Positions 1-5,039 of a DNA stretch of 5,039 bases are shown here, piece after piece (position 1 is the first letter of the stretch; each line of letters opens with the position of its first letter). Position numbers and translations under genes: made by a program. The notes beneath the pieces were generated by a model. It had not been told where the DNA came from. It worked only from the letters and a program-made list of their open reading frames with translations, and did not search any database. The stretch comes from Burkholderiales bacterium (GTDB lineage: Bacteria > Pseudomonadota > Gammaproteobacteria > Burkholderiales > SHXO01), in assembly GCA_026125625.1 (NCBI GenBank), contig JAHCKU010000274.1, positions 1 through 5,039 on the forward strand, written 5' to 3'.

Positions 1-1427
1 GGTGCGCGCCGGCCGATGCGCGCGAACAGGCCCAGCAGCGCGAGCGTGGCCAGTCCCAGCGCGAGCATGGTGGCGAGCGCGCCGGCGAGCACGTACCAGC
101 CGGTCCTCGGGTCCTGTGCGTCCCACAGGATGAGTCCGCCGAGCGCGGCCACGCCGGCGATGTAGCCGAGCCAGCCGGCGGTGTCCGGCAGGCCCAGGTC
201 CCGGCGCAGCACGCGCAGGGTCGGCACCCGGCGCAGGGCGAAGATCGGCGGCAGCGCGAAGCCGAGCAGCAGCACGAAGCCGGCGACGAAGCCCTGCAGC
301 AGCGGCTGTACACCCGGCACCGGCAGGCTCACGCCGACCAACGGCGCCAGCAACGCAGCGAGCACTGCCTGTCCCGCCAAGCCCAGCGCACACCCGATGG
401 CGCTGGCGATCACGCCCAGCACCACGAACTGCTGCACGTGCAGGCGCAGGATCAGTGGCTGCGTTGCGCCGAGACAGCGCATCACCGCCACGCCGTCGAG
501 ATGGCGGCGCAGATAGCGGCGCGCGGCCAGCGCGACCGCGACCGCGGCCAGCACCACGCTCAGCAACGCGGACAGGCCAAGAAACTTCTCCGCACGCTCC
601 AGCGCCGACTTGATCTCCGGACGCGCATCGCGCACGTCCTCCACGCGCTGCCCTGGTCCGCTCAACGCCTGCGCCTGCGTGCGGAATTGCGCCACCGCCT
701 GCGGCGGACCCGCCACGCCGAGGCGGTAGCCGACGCGGCTGCCGGGTGCGATCAGGCCAGTGGAATCGAGGTCGGCGCGGTTCATGGTCAGGCGCGGGCC
801 CAGGCTGAGGAAGCCGACGCTGGTCTCCGGATCCTCCATCACCTGCGCAGCGATGCGCAGGCTGCGTGTGCCGACCTGCAGCGAATCGCCGATGGATACG
901 TCCAGGCGCGCCATCAGCCGGTCGTCGGCCCATGCCGTGCCCGCCGCCGGAATGCCATCCGGCCGCACGACTGCACCATCCGTGGCAGTGCGCACCGTCA
1001 GGTGGCCCTTGAGCGGATAGCCCGACCCGACCGCCTTGATCTGGGTGAGCACGCTCTCGTCGCCGTTGCCGACCATGCTCGGGAAGCGCACCAGATCAAC
1101 GGTCTGCAACTCGAGGCGATCGGCCAGTTCCACCAGCGCCGCATCGATCGGCCGATCGGACAACACCATGAGATCGGCGCCGAGCAGGTGATTGGCTTCG
1201 ACGTTCAACGCCTGACGCACGCGGTCGGCGAAAAATGCCACCGTGGTCAGGCTGGCCACTGCAACGATGAGCGCGATGACCAGCACACGCAGCTCGCCGG
1301 CGCGCCAGTCGCGCAGCAGCAGGCGCGCCGAGAGCGCCAGCCCCTGCCGCCACGACAGGCGCCGCCGTGCTGGCATGGCTGTGCCCGGCCGTACCGCGCC
1401 GGGCAGGACGTCGGCGCCGTTGCTCAT
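1..1427 (-). CDS. ybbP: YbbP-type FtsX-family ABC transporter permease, N-terminal part (cut by window edge)
   Basis: Inner-membrane permease of a type VII (MacB/FtsX-like) ABC system, partner of the ATPase encoded just upstream. Reading the minus strand from the ATG at 1427 gives 475 open codons to the left edge; E. coli YbbP is about 800 residues, so roughly 40% (the C-terminal part) is missing. Order seen: a basic cytoplasmic N-terminus, a first membrane segment near residues 48-66, a large periplasmic MacB-like core (about 67-281), then hydrophobic segments near 283-302, 332-362, 377-397, 417-435 and 445-468. The stretch after the second segment, with RRYLRRHLDGVAVMRCLGAT at 303-322, is typical of the cytoplasmic loop of FtsX domains. 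The start is set by GAAGGA 7 bases upstream, and the ATG overlaps the ybbA stop as ATGA, implying translational coupling. By family these systems are thought to move or extract hydrophobic molecules rather than import solutes; the substrate is not readable here. Confidence 0.93.
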   Translation of the reverse strand, partial: MSNGADVLPGAVRPGTAMPARRRLSWRQGLALSARLLLRDWRAGELRVLVIALIVAVASLTTVAFFADRVRQALNVEANHLLGADLMVLSDRPIDAALVELADRLELQTVDLVRFPSMVGNGDESVLTQIKAVGSGYPLKGHLTVRTATDGAVVRPDGIPAAGTAWADDRLMARLDVSIGDSLQVGTRSLRIAAQVMEDPETSVGFLSLGPRLTMNRADLDSTGLIAPGSRVGYRLGVAGPPQAVAQFRTQAQALSGPGQRVEDVRDARPEIKSALERAEKFLGLSALLSVVLAAVAVALAARRYLRRHLDGVAVMRCLGATQPLILRLHVQQFVVLGVIASAIGCALGLAGQAVLAALLAPLVGVSLPVPGVQPLLQGFVAGFVLLLGFALPPIFALRRVPTLRVLRRDLGLPDTAGWLGYIAGVAALGGLILWDAQDPRTGWYVLAGALATMLALGLATLALLGLFARIGRRA

Positions 1428-2101
1428 GCCGCCATCCTTCCCGCTTCCAGGCGAATGCGGCGAGCGCAGCGCGCTGCCAGGCGCTCGTCGTGCGTCACCA
1501 GCAGGAGGGTGGTGCGCTGCTCGCGGTTGAGCTCGAACATGAGATCGATGACTTCCTCGCCGGTGGCCGAATCCAGATTCCCGGTCGGCTCGTCGGCGAA
1601 CAGCAGACGAGGCGTGCCGGCGAACGCGCGTGCGATGGCCACGCGCTGCTGTTCACCGCCGGAGAGCTGGCGCGGATAATGGTCCAGCCGTCCGGCCAGG
1701 CCGACACGTGTCAGCAGCGCAGCGGCAGTGGCACGCGCCTGCGGCGCACCGTCCAGCTCCAGCGGCAGCATGACGTTCTCCAGCGCGGTCAGCGCCGGCA
1801 GCAGCTGGAACGACTGGAACACGAAGCCGACCAGGCGCCGGCGCAACTCCGCGCGGCCGTCTTCGTCCAACCCCGAGAGATCGATACCGTCCAGCTCGAC
1901 GCGTCCTGCGCTGGGCAGATCGAGTCCGGCGAGCAGACCCAGCAACGTGGTCTTGCCCGATCCCGATGCGCCGACGATGGCCACCGCCTCGCTCGGTGCG
2001 ACCTCGAGATGGATGTCCTGAAGAATGGTGAGCTGGTTACGTCCGGTGTCGACTTGCTTGGTGAGGCTGGAAGCCCGCACAATCGGCCTGGTGTCCGTCA
2101 T
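1424..2101 (-). CDS. ybbA: YbbA-type ABC transporter ATP-binding protein
   Basis: Cytoplasmic ATPase of 225 residues (E. coli YbbA is 228) that powers the YbbP permease. All nucleotide-binding motifs are intact: Walker A GASGSGKT at 44-51, Q-loop Gln96 within FVFQSFQLLP, signature LSGGEQQRVAIARAF at 146-160, Walker B LLFADE at 166-171 followed by PTGNLD, and switch His204 in LVTHD. The FVFQSF, ENV and LNRE segments place it in the LolD/MacB/YbbA branch, and divergent tesA plus overlapping ybbP select YbbA. A start 14 codons further upstream (2143) is possible, but the ATG at 2101 has AAGGA five bases before it and matches the family's length. The stop codon overlaps the ybbP start by four bases. 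No clear promoter is visible; it would have to lie within the 5' end of tesA. Confidence 0.95.
   Translation of the reverse strand: MTDTRPIVRASSLTKQVDTGRNQLTILQDIHLEVAPSEAVAIVGASGSGKTTLLGLLAGLDLPSAGRVELDGIDLSGLDEDGRAELRRRLVGFVFQSFQLLPALTALENVMLPLELDGAPQARATAAALLTRVGLAGRLDHYPRQLSGGEQQRVAIARAFAGTPRLLFADEPTGNLDSATGEEVIDLMFELNREQRTTLLLVTHDERLAARCARRIRLEAGRMAA
1435..1440 (-). promoter_or_regulatory. Ribosome binding site of ybbP
   Basis: On the minus strand GAAGGA lies 7 bases before the ATG at 1427, within the last codons of ybbA. It supports the ATGA start-stop overlap as the true ybbP start. Confidence 0.75.
2054..2083 (+). promoter_or_regulatory. Candidate sigma70-like promoter for tesA, inside ybbA
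   Basis: TTGCTT (2054-2059) and CACAAT (2078-2083) are separated by 18 bases. They match the -35 and -10 consensus at 3 of 6 and 4 of 6 positions. Transcription would begin around 2090, essentially at the proposed GTG start of tesA, implying a leaderless or nearly leaderless message. The match is weak and could be chance. Confidence 0.22.
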
Positions 2102-2723
2102 TCGATTCCTTGTTCTCGCGCTATGCCTGATCGCAGCAGCCATGCCTGCTGCGCAGGCCCAGCAGCCGCCGGTGATACTCGTGTTCGGCGACAGCCTGTC
2201 CGCCGGCTATGGCCTGCCACAAGGGCGCGGCTGGGTCGACCTCCTGCAGCAGCGCCTCGACACGGACAGGCAGCGGCTGCGCGTCGTCAACACCAGCATC
2301 AGCGGCGAGACCACGCTCGGCGGGCGCAACCGCCTGCCGGCCGTCCTGACTCAGCATCGGCCACGCCTGGTCATTCTTCAATTGGGAGCGAACGATGCAT
2401 TGCGCGGGCAATCACTGAACGGCATGCGCGACAACCTGGAAGAGATGATACGCGCCAGCCGTGAGGCCAAGGCCGAAGTCCTGCTGGTGGGGATGCAGAT
2501 TCCACCCAATTACGGCCAGCAATATACGCAGAAGTTCCAGGCCGTCTTCACCGAGGTGGCGCGCAGGCACAAGGTGGCGCTGGTGCCCTTCCTGCTGGAG
2601 GGCTTCGCCGACCAGCCGCGCTTCTTCCAGCCGGACGGCGTGCATCCCACGGTACAGGCACAGACCATGATGCTCGACAACGTCTGGTCCGTGCTCTCGC
2701 CCCTGCTGCCGCGCCTGCGCTGA
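2091..2723 (+). CDS. tesA: TesA-type periplasmic GDSL/SGNH esterase (acyl-CoA thioesterase I / arylesterase / lysophospholipase)
   Basis: Serine hydrolase of the SGNH family acting on acyl thioesters, lysophospholipids and similar esters in the periplasm. From the GTG at 2091 it is 210 residues (E. coli precursor 208). Residues 1-23 form a signal peptide: Arg5, a hydrophobic core FLVLALCLIAAA, and a probable cleavage after AQA at 21-23. All four blocks are present: FGDSLS with nucleophile Ser35, oxyanion Gly72 in ISGETT, LGAND with Gly99 and Asn101, and DGVHP with Asp182 and His185. The frame is open from an ATG at 2025, but that start would add 22 residues before the hydrophobic core and run deeper into ybbA. 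GTG 2091 gives a standard signal peptide but has no Shine-Dalgarno sequence, so the start is the weak point of this call. It is divergent from ybbA, with the 5' ends overlapping by about 11 bases. The context suggests cooperation with YbbAP in handling membrane-derived hydrophobic esters. Confidence 0.9.
   Translation: MSVIRFLVLALCLIAAAMPAAQAQQPPVILVFGDSLSAGYGLPQGRGWVDLLQQRLDTDRQRLRVVNTSISGETTLGGRNRLPAVLTQHRPRLVILQLGANDALRGQSLNGMRDNLEEMIRASREAKAEVLLVGMQIPPNYGQQYTQKFQAVFTEVARRHKVALVPFLLEGFADQPRFFQPDGVHPTVQAQTMMLDNVWSVLSPLLPRLR
2107..2111 (-). promoter_or_regulatory. Ribosome binding site of ybbA
   Basis: On the minus strand AAGGA lies 5 bases before the ATG at 2101. It favours this start over the in-frame ATG at 2143. 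On the other strand the same bases encode the tesA signal peptide. Confidence 0.7.
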
Positions 2724-2725
2724 GG

Positions 2726-2740
2726 CTGCCGCAACGGCAG
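2726..2740 (+). other. Small perfect hairpin between tesA and mnmH
   Basis: CTGCCG-CAA-CGGCAG is a perfect 6-bp inverted repeat with a 3-base loop, beginning two bases after the tesA stop. It lacks a following T-run, so it is not a standard intrinsic terminator. It may protect the 3' end of the tesA message or attenuate read-through. It ends directly at the GTG at 2741, which argues against that GTG as the mnmH start. Confidence 0.4.
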
Positions 2741-2743
2741 GTG

Positions 2744-2752
2744 TGCTACGCT
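2744..2752 (+). promoter_or_regulatory. Candidate extended -10 element for mnmH
   Basis: TGC-TACGCT resembles an extended -10 (TGn plus TAnnnT). No convincing -35 hexamer lies upstream. It would start transcription near 2760 and leave a leader of about 35 bases before GTG 2795, consistent with the shorter mnmH start. The evidence is weak. Confidence 0.2.
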
Positions 2753-2794
2753 GTCTTCGGACTTCGGACACGAACACTCGATACACCCGACGAC

Positions 2795-3871
2795 GTGAGC
2801 GCACAGCCCCTGCCCCGCGACACGGCCACCGTTGCACAACTGTCTCAATTCGATGCGCTGATCGACGTGCGTACGCCGTCGGAATTCGCCCTCGACCACA
2901 TTCCCTACGCATCCAATCTGCCGGTCCTGTCGGACGCCGAGCGCGCCCAGGTCGGCACCCTGTACAAGCAGGTGTCACCGTTCACCGCGCGCAAGGTCGG
3001 CGCGGCGCTGGTGTCCGCCAACATCGCGCGCCATCTGCAGGGCGCGCTGCAGGACAAGCCGCGCCAATGGCGGCCCCTGCTCTACTGCTGGCGCGGCGGT
3101 CAGCGCAGCGCCTCGATCACTTACGTGCTGCGCGAAATCGGCTGGGATGCACGCCAGCTCGAAGGCGGCTACAAGGCCTTCCGCCGTGCGGTGCTGGCCG
3201 ACACGCCGGCGCTGGTGCAGTGCCTGCATTTTCGCGTCGTCTGCGGGCTCACCGGTTGCGGCAAGACGCGCCTGCTGCAGCGGCTGCAGGCGCGCGGGGC
3301 GCAGGTGCTCGACCTGGAAGCACTCGCCGCGCATCGCGGCTCGGTGCTCGGCGGCCTGCCCGAGCGGCCGCAGCCCTCGCAGAAGATGTTCGAGAGCCTG
3401 CTGTGGGATCGCCTGCGCCGCCTGGATGCGCAGCGCGTGGTGTACGTGGAGTCGGAAAGCAGGAAGATCGGCCGGCTGCAGCTGCCGCAAATCCTGATGG
3501 ATTGCATGTGGCGCAGCCCGTGCGTGCGCATCGAAACCAGCACGGCAGCGCGCGTGGCGCTGCTGAGGGAAGAGTACGTACATTTCTTCAGCGACCGCGC
3601 CGGCCTGCAGCGCCAGCTCGATTGCCTGGTGCCGCTGCACGGCCATCAGGTGGTCGAATCCTGGAAGCAGATGGCCGAGCGCAGCGAGTGGGATGTTCTG
3701 GTAACGGAATTGCTCACCCGCCATTACGACCCGGCATACCGCTGTTCGATCGTTTCACACTATCCCCATCTGCCGCAGGCACGCGTAATCGAGATCGATC
3801 ATGCCGGCAACGAGGCCTACGCGCAGGCCGCCGAGGCGCTGCTGGACGACGTCACGGCGCCGATGGGCTGA
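2795..3871 (+). CDS. mnmH: tRNA 2-selenouridine synthase (MnmH/SelU)
   Basis: Cytoplasmic enzyme replacing sulfur with selenium in 2-thiouridine at wobble position 34 of tRNA-Lys, -Glu and -Gln, using selenophosphate from SelD, via a geranylated intermediate. From GTG 2795 it has 358 residues (E. coli 364). An N-terminal rhodanese domain (about 13-133) contains IDVRTPSEF and the active-site loop YCWRGGQRS with Cys98, corresponding to E. coli Cys97. A C-terminal P-loop domain begins with GLTGCGKT at 151-158 and is followed by family segments DLEALAAHRGSVLG (173-186), ESESRKIG (219-226), EEYVHFF (259-265) and HYDPAY (310-315). A GTG 18 codons upstream (2741) keeps the frame open, but it abuts a hairpin, and the added residues do not resemble the family N-terminus. 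Neither start has a good ribosome binding site, so the exact start is uncertain while the product is not. The gene lies 71 bases after tesA and 41 before the next gene. Confidence 0.93.
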   Translation: MSAQPLPRDTATVAQLSQFDALIDVRTPSEFALDHIPYASNLPVLSDAERAQVGTLYKQVSPFTARKVGAALVSANIARHLQGALQDKPRQWRPLLYCWRGGQRSASITYVLREIGWDARQLEGGYKAFRRAVLADTPALVQCLHFRVVCGLTGCGKTRLLQRLQARGAQVLDLEALAAHRGSVLGGLPERPQPSQKMFESLLWDRLRRLDAQRVVYVESESRKIGRLQLPQILMDCMWRSPCVRIETSTAARVALLREEYVHFFSDRAGLQRQLDCLVPLHGHQVVESWKQMAERSEWDVLVTELLTRHYDPAYRCSIVSHYPHLPQARVIEIDHAGNEAYAQAAEALLDDVTAPMG

Positions 3872-3912
3872 GCGATGCAGCAGCCATCGGTCCACCGTTC
3901 GACGCGCTGCGC

Positions 3913-4824
3913 ATGAACATCGGCCTGCGCGTGGAAGTGCACACCACCGTCGGCACGCGCCAGGGCGTACCCACGCTCGTTCGCCTGCTGGGGCAATACG
4001 AGGCGGGTGCGACCTTCCTGTTCTCCTTCGGACCCGACGGCAGCGGCCGGCAGCTGCGCCGCTATCTGTTCCGACGCATGCTGGGACGCGAGGTCGATCC
4101 GCTGCTGCAGTGCTACAGCAAGCGCGCGCTGCTGCACGGCTGGCTGCTGCCGACATCGGAGATCGCCAAGCGCTGTGCCGACGTGATGCGCTCGGCGCGC
4201 GATGCCGGCTTCGAAGTCGGCATCCATGCCTACGACCGCACGCGCTGGCTCGAGCATGCCGCCAAGGCCGATGGTGCCTGGACCCGTCAGGAGATGACGC
4301 GCGCGCAGGCGGCATTTCGCGACGTGTTCGGCGAGGCCGCCAACGTGCGCGGCGCACCCGGCTGGTGCATGAACCGCAACGCCTTTCGGCTGACGCAGCT
4401 GCTGGGCTTCGGCTATGCCAGCGACACGCGCGGCGTGGAAGCGTTCGTGCCGGTATATCAGGCCGAGCTGATCGCCTGCCCGCAGCTGCCGACCAGTCTG
4501 CCCACGCTGGACGAAGTCATGCGCCTGGGCAACGGCAGCGCAGAAGCTGCAGCCGATGTCCTCCTCGCGCGCAGCGCCGACACTGCCGACACCGCCGGCG
4601 GCGGACACGTGTATACGCTGCGCGCGGAAATGGAAGGCATGCGGCATGTGCACGTGTTCGAGCGCATGCTGCAGACATGGAAGGCGCGCGGCGACAAGCT
4701 GCTGTGCCTGGCCGACTATTTCGACGCCCTGCCGCACAAGAACCTGCGCCGCCACGAAGTCGGCATCCAGTCACTGCCCGGCGGGTTGCAGGCTGCACAG
4801 CAACAGGCCGAGTTTCTTCTCTAA
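3913..4824 (+). CDS. ArnD-like NodB/polysaccharide-deacetylase-fold protein with substituted catalytic residues
   Basis: A 303-residue protein related along its length to ArnD (E. coli 296 residues), which deformylates undecaprenyl-phosphate-linked formamido-arabinose. Family landmarks are clear: GTRQGVPTLVRLL (14-26), ATFLFSFGPDGSGRQLRRYL (33-52), EVGIHAYD (101-108), GAPGW (147-151), YASDTRG (168-174), QLPTSLPTLDEV (191-202) and HVYTLRAEMEGM (232-243). However, the expected active residues are changed. The motif IDVDT near the N-terminus reads VEVHT (Glu8, His10), the HxxxH metal motif reads His105-x3-Arg109, and the C-terminal LHAE-type His is Arg237. The enzymatic activity is therefore doubtful; a diverged metal site or a non-catalytic role is possible. 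No signal peptide or membrane segment is evident, suggesting a cytoplasmic or peripheral protein. The ATG at 3913 is the only plausible start, but it lacks a Shine-Dalgarno sequence. None of the other arn genes is in the window, so naming it arnD would be unjustified. It sits 41 bases after mnmH and 32 before bcp. Confidence 0.88.
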   Translation: MNIGLRVEVHTTVGTRQGVPTLVRLLGQYEAGATFLFSFGPDGSGRQLRRYLFRRMLGREVDPLLQCYSKRALLHGWLLPTSEIAKRCADVMRSARDAGFEVGIHAYDRTRWLEHAAKADGAWTRQEMTRAQAAFRDVFGEAANVRGAPGWCMNRNAFRLTQLLGFGYASDTRGVEAFVPVYQAELIACPQLPTSLPTLDEVMRLGNGSAEAAADVLLARSADTADTAGGGHVYTLRAEMEGMRHVHVFERMLQTWKARGDKLLCLADYFDALPHKNLRRHEVGIQSLPGGLQAAQQQAEFLL

Positions 4825-4843
4825 CAGACTGCCAGCAAGAACC

Positions 4844-4849
4844 AAGGAG
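4844..4849 (+). promoter_or_regulatory. Ribosome binding site of bcp
   Basis: AAGGAG, seven bases before the ATG at 4857. It is the strongest Shine-Dalgarno on the plus strand here; tesA, mnmH and the ArnD-like gene have none comparable, so bcp may be translated more efficiently than they are. Confidence 0.8.
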
Positions 4850-4856
4850 CGACCGC

Positions 4857-5039
4857 ATGCTCGAAAACCTTACCGTCCCCGCATTCGAGGCGACCGCGAC
4901 CGGCGGCAAGACCGTGAGTCCCGCCGTACAGGCAGGCAGGCCGTTCGTCCTGTACTTCTATCCTAAGGACAACACCCCCGGCTGCACCGACGAGAGCCTG
5001 CAGTTCCGCGAGCTGCATGGCGAGTTCGCGAAGGCGGGC
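4857..5039 (+). CDS. bcp: Bcp/PrxQ-type thioredoxin-dependent peroxiredoxin, N-terminal part (cut by window edge)
   Basis: Cytoplasmic thiol peroxidase reducing hydrogen peroxide and organic hydroperoxides. Only 61 codons are inside the window; the family is about 150-160 residues. The segment YFYPKDNTPGCT (33-44) carries the peroxiredoxin signature PxxxTxxC with peroxidatic Cys43, and the preceding strand FVLYFY fits the thioredoxin fold. In E. coli Bcp the resolving cysteine lies five residues after the peroxidatic one; here that position is Leu48 (CTDESLQF), so the visible part has only one cysteine. The protein is either a 1-Cys form or has its resolving cysteine further on. AAGGAG seven bases before the ATG fixes the start. 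The gene is 32 bases downstream of the ArnD-like gene in the same direction, so an operon is likely. Confidence 0.9.
   Translation, partial: MLENLTVPAFEATATGGKTVSPAVQAGRPFVLYFYPKDNTPGCTDESLQFRELHGEFAKAG

Noticed and set aside
532..550. Short tandem GACCGC-like units.
   Set aside because: They encode the AVAVALA stretch of a ybbP membrane segment. The repetition reflects codon bias rather than a repeat element.
1145..1158. Perfect 14-base palindrome CGATCGGCCGATCG.
   Set aside because: It lies inside the ybbP coding region encoding ordinary residues of the periplasmic domain, with no nearby regulated start. Chance is likely at this base composition.
2025..2090. An upstream ATG start for tesA giving 232 residues.
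   Set aside because: It adds 22 residues before the signal-peptide core, overlaps ybbA by 77 bases, and has no better ribosome binding site than GTG 2091.
438..2464. Plus-strand open frames of 413 and 365 residues opposite ybbP, ybbA and tesA.
   Set aside because: They are His/Arg/Gln-rich antisense or frame-shifted shadows of genes with clear domains, a common artefact of G+C-rich coding DNA.
2743..3912. A long open frame running through mnmH in another frame and joining the ArnD-like gene as one 693-residue product.
   Set aside because: The upstream 390 residues are Arg/Ala/Pro-rich shadow translation of mnmH, which itself matches its family end to end. The real protein begins at ATG 3913.
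4825..4856. Possible terminator between the ArnD-like gene and bcp.
   Set aside because: No stem-loop or T-run is visible in the 32 bases; it contains only the bcp ribosome binding site.

Overview
The window is about two-thirds G+C and densely coded, with strong G/C preference at third codon positions and almost no intergenic space. The gene content points to a free-living Gram-negative proteobacterium. Its MnmH, ArnD-like and Bcp proteins resemble those of betaproteobacteria as I remember them, but the lineage is an inference from protein style and gene order, not a database match.

Left half (1-2101, minus strand): the ABC-type pair ybbA-ybbP. ybbA (ATPase) is complete. ybbP (FtsX-like permease) starts inside the last codons of ybbA through an ATGA overlap and runs off the left edge after 475 codons.

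Centre (2091-2723, plus strand): tesA, a secreted GDSL/SGNH lipase-thioesterase, is transcribed away from ybbA. The two 5' ends appear to overlap by about 11 bases, so there is no non-coding divergent promoter region. The same tesA/ybbA-ybbP arrangement exists in E. coli. It fits a joint envelope role: YbbAP handling hydrophobic molecules in the inner membrane and TesA hydrolysing them in the periplasm.

Right half (2795-5039, plus strand): mnmH (selU, tRNA wobble 2-thiouridine to 2-selenouridine), then a 303-residue ArnD-like NodB-fold protein, then the first 61 codons of a Bcp/PrxQ peroxiredoxin. Gaps are 71, 41 and 32 bases, so the plus-strand genes could be co-transcribed, although a weak promoter candidate and a small hairpin lie between tesA and mnmH.

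The most notable observation is in the ArnD-like protein. The framework of the family is well kept, but four positions expected to hold catalytic or metal-binding Asp/His residues are all substituted (Glu8, His10, Arg109, Arg237). This suggests a conserved non-catalytic or functionally diverged deacetylase relative. I found no RNA gene, mobile element, CRISPR array or long repeat, and no gene-free stretch above 300 bases.
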